Translations under genes and position numbers: made by a program
The notes under the pieces: model-generated
Told to the model about the DNA's origin: nothing
The model's input: the letters and a program-made list of their open reading frames with translations, nothing else
Databases searched by the model: none
NCBI GenBank assembly: GCA_963707965.1
Contig: CAVPRR010000007.1
Span: 868,001-932,000, forward strand
Length of the DNA stretch: 64,000 bases
Source: VRUE01 sp963707965
Lineage (GTDB): Bacteria; Actinomycetota; Thermoleophilia; Solirubrobacterales; 70-9
Direction of reading: 5' to 3'
In this document: positions 17,706 through 26,540 of the stretch, in pieces
Layout: the number at the start of each line of letters is the position of its first letter
Numbering within the stretch: the first letter of the stretch is position 1

Positions 17706-18392
17706 TCAGCTGCGGGGAGGTGCCGGGGCGAGGGCCCTGGCGCCCGTTCGCAGCCGCTCCGTCCAGCGGCGCGCCAACTCCGGGTCGGCGATCGCCTGGG
17801 CGATGAACTCCTCCAGGGCCCGCTCGGGGCAGAGCTCCTGCCTGACCCGCTCCAGAACCTGCGCCTCGCTCATCGCCGGGAACCGCCTGCCGCGCGCCTC
17901 AACGCCGGAGAGCGCGACCTCCGAGCCGCCGGCCGCCAGGCAGCCGTGCCGGCTCAGGTAGGCCACGGCCTCGCTCAGCGCCTCACCCTCCTCCCCAAAT
18001 CTGCACCGCAGGCCGCGGAGCGATCTCAGCTCATAGTTGGGCTCGGTCTCCGACACCTGGAGCAGCTGCTCGTCGGTGAGGTGGGCGACAAAGACGGTCA
18101 CCTCCGTTCCGGAGCTGCGCTGGATCGCCGCCGGCACCGACCCGTACGCAGAGATGTGAGCCGAGTAGACGACATCGAAATCGCTCAGCACAGCCCGGAT
18201 GACCGGCACCGGATCGGCTTCGGCGCCGAGCTTGCGGGCGAGCACCTCCGGTGCCGCATTGGACCCGTAGGCGAGCAGCGGCGTCCGGGCGTGCAGATCG
18301 ACCTCGACCGCATCGAGCCCGAGCACTCTCCCGCCGGCCAGCGCAAACGACCTCGAGGGAATCGAGTACGGGTAGGCCAGCGCCCGCTTCAC
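17706..18392 (-). CDS. Gamma-glutamylcyclotransferase-like protein
   Basis: The N-terminal part contains LLAYGSNAAPEVLARKL, the glycine-rich AYGSN loop of the GGCT/AIG2 fold. The rest has a pattern of short strands and helices and ends in a helical tail of about 70 residues. It is therefore probably a GGCT-fold enzyme or binding protein, but the substrate is unknown and I do not see the catalytic Glu with certainty. The start is set at the GTG ending at 18392. The frame continues upstream through tandem repeats, each offering a GAGGATGTG start-like sequence, so the true start is uncertain. Confidence 0.7.
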   Translation of the reverse strand: MKRALAYPYSIPSRSFALAGGRVLGLDAVEVDLHARTPLLAYGSNAAPEVLARKLGAEADPVPVIRAVLSDFDVVYSAHISAYGSVPAAIQRSSGTEVTVFVAHLTDEQLLQVSETEPNYELRSLRGLRCRFGEEGEALSEAVAYLSRHGCLAAGGSEVALSGVEARGRRFPAMSEAQVLERVRQELCPERALEEFIAQAIADPELARRWTERLRTGARALAPAPPRS

Positions 18393-18510
18393 ATCCTCGC
18401 TTTGCCCGCTCACATCCTCGATTTGCCCGCTCACATCCTCGCTTTGCCCGTCCATCTTCTTTGTTCTCATCCATCTTCTCTTGTTCTCATCCATCTTCTT
18501 TGCTCGCTTG
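18390..18510. repeat. Two families of short tandem repeats upstream of the GGCT-like gene
   Basis: At 18390-18450 a 21-bp unit (CACATCCTCGCTTTGCCCGC) occurs three times. At about 18450-18505 a 17/18-bp unit (CATCCATCTTCTTTGTTCT type) occurs three times. Together they cover the leader of the leftward gene. The stretch from 18393 to 18981 holds these repeats and the 82-bp repeat block, with no gene I can support. Confidence 0.8.
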
Positions 18511-18636
18511 CCCATGTCTTGGATCAGACCGATATCTGACCTTCTCGACGCCCGCATGGCAAGGGGCGATCACCTCGAGATGGTTGATTCCAACTTGACG
18601 TGCGTTCGCTGCTTTTTCGCTGGGCATCCCGGGTGT

Positions 18637-18842
18637 GTTCGTCTTTACTCGCGCTGAGCGCCAGGAACAGCGAACGGTTGCCCTCCTGCGGTCGTTTGAC
18701 TCCTTCCATCCCGGGTGTGTTCGTCTTTACTCGCGCTGAGCGCCAGGAACAGCGAACGGTTGCCCTCCTGCGGTCGTTTGACTCCTTCCATCCGGGGTGC
18801 GTTCGTCTTTACTCGCGCTCAGCGCCAGTAAGAGCGAACGCG
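18637..18842. repeat. 82-bp tandem hairpin repeat, locus 1 (three copies)
   Basis: Hairpin cores starting GTTCGTCTTTACTCGCGCTG begin at 18637, 18719 and 18801, exactly 82 bases apart, followed by a conserved 43-base linker (GGTTGCCCTCCTGCGGTCGT and on). Each core is an imperfect palindrome that closes with AGCGAAC. A decayed partial copy precedes at about 18601. The same unit in opposite orientation occurs at 41.8-42.1 kb and 44.8 kb. Here it lies between divergent genes. Confidence 0.92.
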
Positions 18843-18981
18843 CCGTCCGTCCGTTGGGCGCTGGGAGGGGAATCGGGTCTCGTTCGCGTGTGGGGGGAGC
18901 GCCCGGGCTCTTTGGCGGCAGTGTGATCCGGCGGGTCGGTGAGCCAGGGTGACAGTGACCACGGGGTAGGGTCCACGAAGC

Positions 18982-19764
18982 ATGCGGGTGCTCTTCATCG
19001 GGGACGTGGTCGGTGGGCCGGGACGGCGGGGCCTGAAGGCCGCGATGCCGGCGCTGCGCGAGCGCCACAACCCCGATCTCGTGATCGTCAACGGCGAGAA
19101 CTCGGCCGGCGGCGTCGGGATCACCGAGAAGACCGGAACCGCGCTGTTCGACGCGGGCGCCGACGTGATCACCAGCGGCAACCACGTCTACCGCCACAGG
19201 GAGGCATACGACTACCTGGACCGCACCGAGCGGGTGATCCGGCCCGCCAACTATCCGCACGCCAACCCCGGGCGGGGGCACGTGGTCGTCGAGGCGGGCG
19301 GGATGCGCGTTGGCGTGATCAACATCAGCGGGGCCGTCGGCCTGCAGGTCGCACGCTCGCCCTTCCACGAGGTCGACAGCATCCTGGAGCGGATCGAGGC
19401 CGATTGCGTGATCGTCGACTTCCACGCCGAGGTGACCAGCGAGAAGGTCGCGATGGGCTGGCACCTGGACGGCCGGGTCGCCGCCGTGCTCGGAACGCAC
19501 ACCCATGTGCCGACCGCGGACGCCCGCGTGCTTCCACAGGGGACCGCCTTCATCTCCGACGTCGGGATGACCGGGTCGCGGACCAGCGTGCTCGGGGTGA
19601 AGCCGGAGCAGGCGCTCGAGGCCTTCATCACCCAGATGCCGGTCAGGTTTGAAACCGCGGAGGACGACGTGTGGGTGATGGCCGTCGTCGTCGAGGTGAA
19701 CTCAGAGGGCCTCGCCGACTCGATCGAGCAGGTCCTCGTCCCGGCCCCGCCGTCCGACCCCTAA
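18982..19764 (+). CDS. ymdB: YmdB-family metallophosphoesterase
   Basis: YmdB-type enzymes are dinuclear-metal phosphodiesterases acting on cyclic nucleotides. The metal-binding motifs are FIGDVVG at residues 5-11, VNGENSAGG near 36-44, SGNHVY near 65-70, VDFHAE near 149-154, and GTHTHVPTAD near 174-183. At 260 residues it is full length. It is monocistronic on the plus strand and its 3' end overlaps the convergent glycosyltransferase gene by about 63 bases. Confidence 0.93.
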   Translation: MRVLFIGDVVGGPGRRGLKAAMPALRERHNPDLVIVNGENSAGGVGITEKTGTALFDAGADVITSGNHVYRHREAYDYLDRTERVIRPANYPHANPGRGHVVVEAGGMRVGVINISGAVGLQVARSPFHEVDSILERIEADCVIVDFHAEVTSEKVAMGWHLDGRVAAVLGTHTHVPTADARVLPQGTAFISDVGMTGSRTSVLGVKPEQALEAFITQMPVRFETAEDDVWVMAVVVEVNSEGLADSIEQVLVPAPPSDP

Positions 19765-21420
19765 CCCGAAGCGAGAGCGGGGACTCTCAACCCTCTCTCC
19801 CTCCACGCATGCGATCGCCACGAGGACGAGGGGATAGAACCAGACGATGTAGAGGTAGAACCAGTGCTGGGCTGTGAGCTGCAGGGCGATCAGCAGGGCT
19901 GCTCCCAGAGCAGCAACCTGCGTGAGGCTCTTGCGCCTGGGCCAGATGGCGAGGGCGAGCGCCAGCAGGCCGGTCGCAACCAGGATCGCGACCCGCAGGG
20001 GCGCCAGGCTGGGCACCTGGCCCCAGATGCTGAACGGGGAGTCGCGGCCGGACTGGTAGCCGATCGTCCGCTCGTAGAACGTGCTCAATCCGGGGTCGAT
20101 CGCCGGCCACAGCATCACCGCCGCCGAGACCCCCGCGAACGCAAGCGCAAACAGCACCGCCGCTCGAGCGCGGGGGCCGAGTCGACCGGCGCCGGCCAGC
20201 CGCCGCTTCGGCCGATCATCCGCCAGTGGTCTCGACGGGGCCCGGGGCCCGTACGTGGCGAGCATCGGCGCCAGCAGCACCGGGGCGAACTTGGTGAAGG
20301 TGGCGAGGGCCAGCATGGCGCCGCGCGCGGCGGGGCGGGCGAGGACGAGAAGGGTCGCCACCAGCAGCGCGGCCACGAGGGTGTCGTTGGAATTCGCCTC
20401 GAGCGCGTACGCCGTGTACGGATACGCGGCCCAGCCGAAGGCGAGGGTCGCCGCGAGCTGCCGGCCGCGCGGGCCGGGGCGGATGCGAAAACCGAGCAGG
20501 ATCAGCAGGGCAAAGGTGGCGAGGTCGAAGAGGACGGCGGCGCCGTGGGCGGCCGGCAGATCGTCCCAGCTGCCGTGCCAGGGCCAGATCGCCTCGAACG
20601 GGACGTAGGCGTGGTAGTTGACGGGCCCGTAGGTGTCTCCCTGGGAGACGTCCTCGGGAAAGTTGCCGTACACGGGCTGGCCGTGGGCGACCCGGTCGGC
20701 GCCGACGACCCCCGCGTAGCCGACGTCGATCGCACCCGAGTCGGCGACGTTGAGGCCGACCCGGAGCCCGACCAGAAAGAGGGCGGCGACCAGCAGCCAG
20801 GCGGCGGGCCAGACCGGGCGGATCCCCTCACCGCGCCCACGCAGGCCGATCCACAGCGCCCGGGCCAGCAGGTAGAGCAGCACCGGGTACTGCAGTGGGA
20901 CCGAGATGCCGATCTGCGCGCGGTTGAAGAACCAGTGGGAGACGCCGAAGCCGAGCAGCACCAGCAGGTCGAGGCTGGCGACCCGCCACGGCCGCCGCCA
21001 GTCGAGCAGGCCAACCAGGAAGAGCGCGCACAGCGGCAGGAACACGTACGGCGCGTTCAGCTTGTGCCCGAATGACCCGCTGTAGCCGCGCGCCATCTTC
21101 CAGGCGACCTGGTACCCCGTCCAAGACTCCCGAACCGACCCCGTCGCCCGGTCGACGATGACCAGCGCGACCTCCTCGCCGCCGGCGAAGTACCCAACCT
21201 CCCAGTTCCCGTCGACAAGGTTGGCGCTGTGCGTCAGCTCCCCGTTCCTCTCCCGCTCCTCGGCCACCTTCGCGTCCCGGTTCGCCGCCCGAGCCGCTTC
21301 GACTGCACCGATCTCGCCGCCCGGCGCGGCGCTGGCCGGGGTCGGGAGCAGCAGCAGGGCGATCGCCACAAGGAGGCAGCCGAGCGGGCCGCGACCGCTC
21401 CCTCCGGGCGCTCGCCGCAT
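19702..21420 (-). CDS. Polytopic membrane glycosyltransferase-like protein (GT87/GT-C type)
   Basis: An N-terminal signal-like helix (LLVAIALLLLPTPASAAPG) is followed by about 110 extracytoplasmic residues. Then come about nine membrane helices containing GVVGADRVAHGQPVYGNFP and the YGPVNYHAYVPFE segment, which resemble polyprenol-linked mannosyltransferases. The start is the ATG at 21420, which overlaps the upstream stop (TGATG), so it is coupled to the phosphodiesterase gene. The donor is probably a polyprenyl-phosphate sugar. The acceptor is unknown. The N-terminal soluble domain before the helices is unusual for the family. Confidence 0.75.
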   Translation of the reverse strand: MRRAPGGSGRGPLGCLLVAIALLLLPTPASAAPGGEIGAVEAARAANRDAKVAEERERNGELTHSANLVDGNWEVGYFAGGEEVALVIVDRATGSVRESWTGYQVAWKMARGYSGSFGHKLNAPYVFLPLCALFLVGLLDWRRPWRVASLDLLVLLGFGVSHWFFNRAQIGISVPLQYPVLLYLLARALWIGLRGRGEGIRPVWPAAWLLVAALFLVGLRVGLNVADSGAIDVGYAGVVGADRVAHGQPVYGNFPEDVSQGDTYGPVNYHAYVPFEAIWPWHGSWDDLPAAHGAAVLFDLATFALLILLGFRIRPGPRGRQLAATLAFGWAAYPYTAYALEANSNDTLVAALLVATLLVLARPAARGAMLALATFTKFAPVLLAPMLATYGPRAPSRPLADDRPKRRLAGAGRLGPRARAAVLFALAFAGVSAAVMLWPAIDPGLSTFYERTIGYQSGRDSPFSIWGQVPSLAPLRVAILVATGLLALALAIWPRRKSLTQVAALGAALLIALQLTAQHWFYLYIVWFYPLVLVAIACVEGERVESPRSRFGLGVGRRGRDEDLLDRVGEAL

Positions 21421-22940
21421 CAGCTCAGCCCGAAGTGCTCGAGCACGACCGGCGCCACGTCGCGCAGAGCCCACTGCTCGCGCTCGCCGGGGCTCTTCGG
21501 CCCGCAGCCGACGAAGAGCAGCGGGCCGAGCGAGTCGCCGCGGTGAAGAGCCCCGTGGCCGCCACCCCCGACATGCGCGACCCCGCCCCAGTCAACCGCC
21601 TCATAGCCGGGCGTCAGGGAAACGATGAAGTCGCCGGCGTGGGGGGCGGTGAGCGCCGCGAAGACGCGGGCAAGCGGGTCCGGGTACTCCTCGCTGCGCA
21701 GGCAACCGTCGTCCACGAGAGCGTCAAGCGCCGCTGGGTCGCCCTCCAGGTCCCAGCGAGCGCCGCGAAGATCCCTGACGGCGGTCCCCGGCCGGAAGCG
21801 CAGCTGCCGCTCGTCGCGCTGCACCACCGCCCTCGCCTCGTCCCCCGGCTCCATCCCCACTCCCTGTCTTTGCAGCGGCGCGCCGCTGCGGCGCTCCAGC
21901 CAGCAGACGAGGTCGACTCCCTCCGTCTCGGCAAGGCGCTGCCTCACCTCTCCGTGCTCCGCCCTCTCACCATCGCCCGCGAGCAGATAGACGTGGGCGG
22001 CACGCCCCGTCGGGCTGACCGCAAGCTGCGCCCGCTGTGGGCGGATCGCGGACGGCTGCAGCACCTCCCACTCGCGGCCGAGCAGTTCCGCCAGCGGCAG
22101 GCCCCGCCGCACGGGCGTCTGGGCGTGATCGGCGAGCAGAATCAGCGCGTGCTCGTCGAGGAAGGGATCCATGCCGCCCGCGGCCTCGACCACCTTCGCG
22201 AAGCAGTGGTCCGCCTTGGCAATCGACTCGACGCTCGCCTCCGGGCCGTGCCGGTGACAGTAGCTGTCGTTGTCGGGAAGCGAAAGGAGGAGGAAGTCGA
22301 AGTCGCCGGACTTCACCAGCTCCGCTGCGCAGCAGGCCGAGTAGCCGTCGCGGGCGCCGGGTATCGACGTGGACCGGCAGGGCACCTCACGACTCGCGTA
22401 GAGGTCTCCATAGAAGAGCTCCCTCGGCCCCCATGTGTGGTGCCGGAACTTGAGCCGTGTCGCGTCGACCGCCCGGCGGACAAGCCCCTCGAGCGAAACC
22501 TGGTGGCGGTGGCGGCCCCGATAGATCAGAAAGGGCGTGCAGGCGGTGCGCTCTCCGGCATCGTCGAGCCGCTCGAAGAGCGTGTCGATGTCGGGGTTGA
22601 GGTGAGCCAGGTTCATGTTGTAGACGAGGTCGTAGAGAGCCCGGAAGACACCGACCGTCCGGGTTGCGTCCAGCGAGGAGCCGTACTCCACATAGCGGCG
22701 CTCCAGCCGGTGGTACCAGTTCATGCCGCTGATCCAGTGGCGATCGGCTGCGACGCCGGTGATCATCTCCGCACAGGCCACGGGCGTCACAGAGGGGAAG
22801 CTGGAAACGCAGTCGGGGACGAGCACGCCGCGCTCCAGCAGAGCGCCAAAGGTGGGCGCGCGATCCTCGGAGACCGCGCGCTCCAGCATGTCGGTGCGCA
22901 GCGAATCGACGTAGGTGAGGATCAGCTTGCCGGCGGACAT
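21420..22940 (-). CDS. Type I phosphodiesterase/nucleotide pyrophosphatase-like protein
   Basis: This is a member of the alkaline phosphatase superfamily. The metal site starts with TYVDSLRTDML (residues 7-17), the nucleophile Thr is in SSFPSVTPVACAEM, and later metal ligands appear in SLPDNDSYCHRHG, LLADHAQTP and GGGGHGALH. The start is the ATG ending at 22940 (506 residues); upstream frame-open sequence shows no similarity. Its stop overlaps the start of the membrane glycosyltransferase, so they probably act on the same cell-envelope compound. No signal peptide is obvious, so the active site is likely cytoplasmic. Confidence 0.85.
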   Translation of the reverse strand: MSAGKLILTYVDSLRTDMLERAVSEDRAPTFGALLERGVLVPDCVSSFPSVTPVACAEMITGVAADRHWISGMNWYHRLERRYVEYGSSLDATRTVGVFRALYDLVYNMNLAHLNPDIDTLFERLDDAGERTACTPFLIYRGRHRHQVSLEGLVRRAVDATRLKFRHHTWGPRELFYGDLYASREVPCRSTSIPGARDGYSACCAAELVKSGDFDFLLLSLPDNDSYCHRHGPEASVESIAKADHCFAKVVEAAGGMDPFLDEHALILLADHAQTPVRRGLPLAELLGREWEVLQPSAIRPQRAQLAVSPTGRAAHVYLLAGDGERAEHGEVRQRLAETEGVDLVCWLERRSGAPLQRQGVGMEPGDEARAVVQRDERQLRFRPGTAVRDLRGARWDLEGDPAALDALVDDGCLRSEEYPDPLARVFAALTAPHAGDFIVSLTPGYEAVDWGGVAHVGGGGHGALHRGDSLGPLLFVGCGPKSPGEREQWALRDVAPVVLEHFGLS

Positions 22941-23095
22941 CGTCCGCGAATCATGCCGCGGCCGGCTGGCCGGGGGGAGCAGCCCGCGACGCCCCAATGT
23001 CCTGAGTCGGAATTTCGCGAGCAGCGTCGCGAGTGGTCGGCAGGGCTGAATCCGCCGATCCCACCGGCGATTCCGACGGATTGACGCTCAGCGAC

Positions 23096-23530
23096 TCAGC
23101 GCAGGACGCGAAGGCCTGCGTGCTTGCGCTGGGCCCGGCGATGGCGCGCGGCGCCGAGCCAGATCAGACAGACCAGCGCAACCAGGGCCAGGGGCTTGAC
23201 GAGAATCGAAACCGCCGCGACAACGAGGGCGGCGAGGGAGACCAGGAACCCGAGCGCCCCGGAGCCCCCACCCTCGCGCCGGCCGGCGCCGCTGACCACG
23301 TCGCTGATCACGATGCAGGCCGTCACCGCGCCGGCCAGGCAGAAGAACGCGCCGGCGAGGATGCCCAGGTCTGCCGGGCCGGACAGCAGGATTCCAACCG
23401 CGAGGCCGATCGCAGCGGCAAGCAGCGTCATCCGGCCCCGGGCGGACCCGCGTGTCCCGGTGGTACCCGCCAGCATCCCGATCGCAATGCCGATTCCGAG
23501 CTCGAGACCCATGCCGGACAGGAAGCTCAC
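23096..23530 (-). CDS. Small four-helix membrane protein of unknown function
   Basis: About 144 residues with four hydrophobic segments, a Gly/Arg loop in the middle (GAGRREGGGSG) and a basic C-terminal tail. I used the GTG ending at 23530; the ATG ending at 23512 would also give an intact first helix. It is divergent from the aminotransferase gene, with only about 23 bases between starts, so promoters must overlap the coding starts. No family is recognised. Confidence 0.65.
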   Translation of the reverse strand: MSFLSGMGLELGIGIAIGMLAGTTGTRGSARGRMTLLAAAIGLAVGILLSGPADLGILAGAFFCLAGAVTACIVISDVVSGAGRREGGGSGALGFLVSLAALVVAAVSILVKPLALVALVCLIWLGAARHRRAQRKHAGLRVLR

Positions 23531-23553
23531 GAGGGAAAACCTACACTTCAGGG

Positions 23554-24915
23554 ATGGATGAGCCGCCGCATCGCCGTCGAGCTCACACGCGCACGCGCGA
23601 TCTCGAGCGCTACGCGGGCCTCTTCGCGGAGCGCACACGGGTCATGCGCTCATCCGCGATGCGCGACCTGATGGCGATCACCGCGCGGCCTGAGGTGATC
23701 TCGCTGGCGGGCGGTCTCCCCGACACCTCGACCTTCCCGCCGGGGACGTTCGCCGCGCAGATGACCCGCATCGCGCAGGAGTCAGCCGCGGAGGCGCTTC
23801 AGTACGGGCCCACCGAGGGCTTCTCGGAGACGGTGGACTGCATTCTGCAGGTGATGGGGGCCGAGGGGATGCTCCCGGACCCCGACGACGTGATCGTCAC
23901 CACCGGCGGCCAGCAGGCGATCGACCTGATCTGCAAGACCCTGGTGGATCCCGGCGACGTGGTCGTCTGCGAGGCCCCCACCTACCCCGGCGCGGTGCCG
24001 GTCTTCTGCAGCTACCAGGCCGAGGTCGTGCAGATCGAGTGCGACGCGGAGGGGATGCGCATCGACGAGCTGGAGGCGGTGCTGGAGAAGCTCGACGGCG
24101 AGGGGCGCCGCCCCAAATTCGTCTACTCGGTCCCCAGCTTCCAGAACCCGGCGGGCGTGACGCTCTCGCTGGAGCGCCGCCGGCGCCTGGTCGAGCTGGC
24201 CCGCCAGCGCGAGCTGATCGTCGTCGAGGACAACCCCTACGGCCTGCTCCGCTTCGGCGGCGACCCCATGCCGCCCCTCTACCAGCTCGACGGTGGCGAC
24301 TTCGTGATCTACGTCGGCACCTTCTCGAAGATCCTCTCCCCCGGGATCCGCCTTGGCTGGGCGGTGGCCCCGCCGCCGGTGATGGAGAAGATCGTGCTCG
24401 GCAAGCAGGCGGCCGACCTCTGTACATCGACACTCACCCAGTACTTCGTGCGCGAGTACTTCGCCGAAGGTCGGTGGCAGGAGTACGTCGCGAGCCTTGT
24501 CGAGATCTACCGGCGCCGGCGCGACACGATGCTCGATTCGCTCGAGGAGCACTTCCCTGCGCAGGCGACCTGGACCGAGCCGCAGGGCGGCCTCTTCATC
24601 TGGGCGACGCTGCCCGATTACATCGACACCGGCGACCTGCTGGCGAAGGCGCTGCGCGAGGACGTCGCCTTCGTCCCCGGCCAGGCCGCCTACGTCGACG
24701 AGCGCGGGCGCAACTCGATGCGGCTGAACTTCTCAGGGGTCGGCGAGGACAGCATCCGCGAGGGGGTGCGCCGCATCGGCAAGGCGATCGCCGAGCAGGT
24801 GGAGCTCTACGGAGCGCTCACCGGCGAACACCCGGTGGCGCCCGCGGCGCGGCGGGAGAAGGAGGAGCCAGGCGACGTGCTTCCGTTTCGCAGGACCGGC
24901 GAGCGAGGAGCGTGA
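23554..24915 (+). CDS. PLP-dependent class I/II aminotransferase
   Basis: This is a fold-type I aminotransferase of the MocR/2-aminoadipate (LysN-like) group without the DNA-binding domain. Motifs: ISLAGGLPD near residue 50, TTGGQQAIDLI, the SFQNPAGVT cofactor loop, the EDNPYGLLRF segment, the PLP lysine in GTFSKILSPGIRLGW, and the MRLNFSG arginine near the C-terminus. The start is the ATG at 23554, giving 453 residues. The ddl gene overlaps its stop by 4 bases (GTGA). An alanine- or amino-acid-supplying role for the ligase is possible, but the substrate cannot be read from sequence. Confidence 0.92.
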   Translation: MDEPPHRRRAHTRTRDLERYAGLFAERTRVMRSSAMRDLMAITARPEVISLAGGLPDTSTFPPGTFAAQMTRIAQESAAEALQYGPTEGFSETVDCILQVMGAEGMLPDPDDVIVTTGGQQAIDLICKTLVDPGDVVVCEAPTYPGAVPVFCSYQAEVVQIECDAEGMRIDELEAVLEKLDGEGRRPKFVYSVPSFQNPAGVTLSLERRRRLVELARQRELIVVEDNPYGLLRFGGDPMPPLYQLDGGDFVIYVGTFSKILSPGIRLGWAVAPPPVMEKIVLGKQAADLCTSTLTQYFVREYFAEGRWQEYVASLVEIYRRRRDTMLDSLEEHFPAQATWTEPQGGLFIWATLPDYIDTGDLLAKALREDVAFVPGQAAYVDERGRNSMRLNFSGVGEDSIREGVRRIGKAIAEQVELYGALTGEHPVAPAARREKEEPGDVLPFRRTGERGA

Positions 24916-25844
24916 AGGTCGCCGTCCTCAAGGGCGGGCGGTCCCTGGAGCGGGGCGTGTCCCTGCGTTCCGGAGCTCGAGTGCAGGACGCGCTCGAGCG
25001 TCTCGGCCATCAGGTCGTGCCGCTCGACGCGGGCGCCGACCTGGTGGAGCGCCTGACCGCCGAGCGGCCCGATGTCGCCTTCGTGGCCATGCACGGGCCC
25101 GGCGGCGAGGACGGCACCGCCCAGGAGCTGCTGGCGATCCTGGGCATCCCCTTCACCGGGCCGGGGGTCGCCGCCTGCGCACGCTGTATGGACAAGGTCC
25201 TGGCCAAGCACGAGCTGCGGGAGGCCGGTGTGCCCACGCCCGACTGGTTCGCCTTCAACGAAACGGCCTTTCGCGAGCTCGGGGCGGCGGACGCGCTCGG
25301 CGCGCTCGGCGATCGGCTGGGGTTCCCGCTGGTCGTCAAGCCGAGCCGCGGCGGTTCCGCCCTGGGCGTGAAGTTCGCGGCGAGCCAACTCGAGGTGCCG
25401 GAGGCGCTCGTCTCGGCCTTCAGCTACGACGACCGCGTGCTGCTCGAACGCTTCGTCGACGGGCGCGAGCTGGCCGTCAGCGTGCTCGGCGACGAGCCGC
25501 TGCCGATCGTCGAGGCGATTCCAAGCGGCGGCGACCGCTACGACTTCGAGGCGCGCTACGAGATCGGGCGCACCGAGTTCGACTGCCCCGCAGAGCTGAG
25601 CGAGGCTGAGGCAACCGCGGTAACGGAGGCCGCCCTGGGCGCCTACCGGGCGCTCGGTTGCTCGGGGTTCTCCCGGGTCGACCTCATCCTCGGCGGGGAC
25701 GGTCCCGAGGTGCTGGAGGTGAACGCCATCCCCGGCCTCACCGACACCAGCCTGCTCCCGCAGGCGGCCGAGGCGGCCGGGATGTCCTTCGAGGAGCTGG
25801 TGGAGCGAATCCTTCAGCTGGCCCTGCCAGCCGTACCGCACTAA
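24912..25844 (+). CDS. ddl: D-alanine--D-alanine ligase (first of two)
   Basis: This is an ATP-grasp ligase that makes D-Ala-D-Ala for peptidoglycan. Family blocks: KGGRSLERGVSLRSG at the N-terminus (the usual second Glu of the motif is Gly), AMHGPGGEDGTAQELL, KPSRGGSALGV, YDFEARYEIGRT and the metal-binding EVNAIPGLTD. At 310 residues it matches Ddl. The GTG start overlaps the aminotransferase stop. The nuclease gene ends head-on with it with a 4-base overlap. A second ddl is at 53.5 kb, so one of the pair may have a different preference. Confidence 0.9.
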   Translation: MKVAVLKGGRSLERGVSLRSGARVQDALERLGHQVVPLDAGADLVERLTAERPDVAFVAMHGPGGEDGTAQELLAILGIPFTGPGVAACARCMDKVLAKHELREAGVPTPDWFAFNETAFRELGAADALGALGDRLGFPLVVKPSRGGSALGVKFAASQLEVPEALVSAFSYDDRVLLERFVDGRELAVSVLGDEPLPIVEAIPSGGDRYDFEARYEIGRTEFDCPAELSEAEATAVTEAALGAYRALGCSGFSRVDLILGGDGPEVLEVNAIPGLTDTSLLPQAAEAAGMSFEELVERILQLALPAVPH

Positions 25845-26368
25845 TCGTCCTGAGCAAAGTCCTCAGGAGACACCTCGTCGAGGAAGTCCTTGAACTTGTC
25901 GACGACCTCCTCGGTGTCTTCGACCTCGTGCTCGAACTCGATTGCGGACTCCTCGATCACCTCCTCGGCGGCGAAGATCGGGGCCGAGACGCGCACCGCC
26001 AGGGCGAGCGCGTCGGAGGGACGGGAGTCGATCTCCAGCTCCGTGCCATTGATCGAGACGGTTATCGAGGCGTAGAAGGTGTTGTCCCGCAGTTCGGTGA
26101 CCGAGACGCGCTCGCACTTGGCTTCGAGCTGGTCGAGCACGTCCGAGAGCAGGTCGTGGGTCATCGGCCGCGGCGTCGTTGCGCCCTGCAGCTTCATCAG
26201 AATCGCCGCAGCCTCGGGGTGGCCGATCCAGATCGGCAGGAACCTGTTCCCCTCGACCGTCTTCAGCAACACGATCGGCTGCTTGCCGACCATGTCGAAG
26301 CTGACGCCATAGATCTGCATCTGCTGCAAAAGTTCGCTCCGCGCCGCGGTGGACTGAGCCGCTCTCAT
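25841..26368 (-). CDS. Bifunctional nuclease (BFN) domain protein
   Basis: 175 residues with a DUF151/BFN domain: MVGKQPIVLLK, FLPIWIGHPEAAAI, PRPMTHDLLSDVL, FYASITV and the SRPSDALALAVR block near residue 120. Proteins of this family have been described as having RNase and DNase activity in plants; the bacterial role is little known. The C-terminal 40 residues are strongly acidic. It ends head-on with ddl and lies 52 bases from tRNA-Ile. Confidence 0.88.
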   Translation of the reverse strand: MRAAQSTAARSELLQQMQIYGVSFDMVGKQPIVLLKTVEGNRFLPIWIGHPEAAAILMKLQGATTPRPMTHDLLSDVLDQLEAKCERVSVTELRDNTFYASITVSINGTELEIDSRPSDALALAVRVSAPIFAAEEVIEESAIEFEHEVEDTEEVVDKFKDFLDEVSPEDFAQDD

Positions 26369-26419
26369 TATAGGTACGCCTTACGGGCTGCCTGGCGTTG
26401 CGGGAGCTCGGTGCGGCAG

Positions 26420-26493
<74 letters not shown>

Positions 26494-26540
26494 GGGGGCA
26501 AGCGATGATAGCGGCCGGGGGCGGGTTCCAGCGAGGCCGG

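Noticed and set aside
18637..18842. CRISPR array
   Set aside because: The spacing is regular at 82 bp, but the sequence between hairpins is conserved in every copy and at all three loci, so there are no variable spacers, and no cas genes are present.
24039..25844. A longer 601-residue form of the first ddl
   Set aside because: The extra N-terminal part overlaps the aminotransferase in another frame. The GTG at 24912 overlaps the aminotransferase stop and begins the conserved enzyme.
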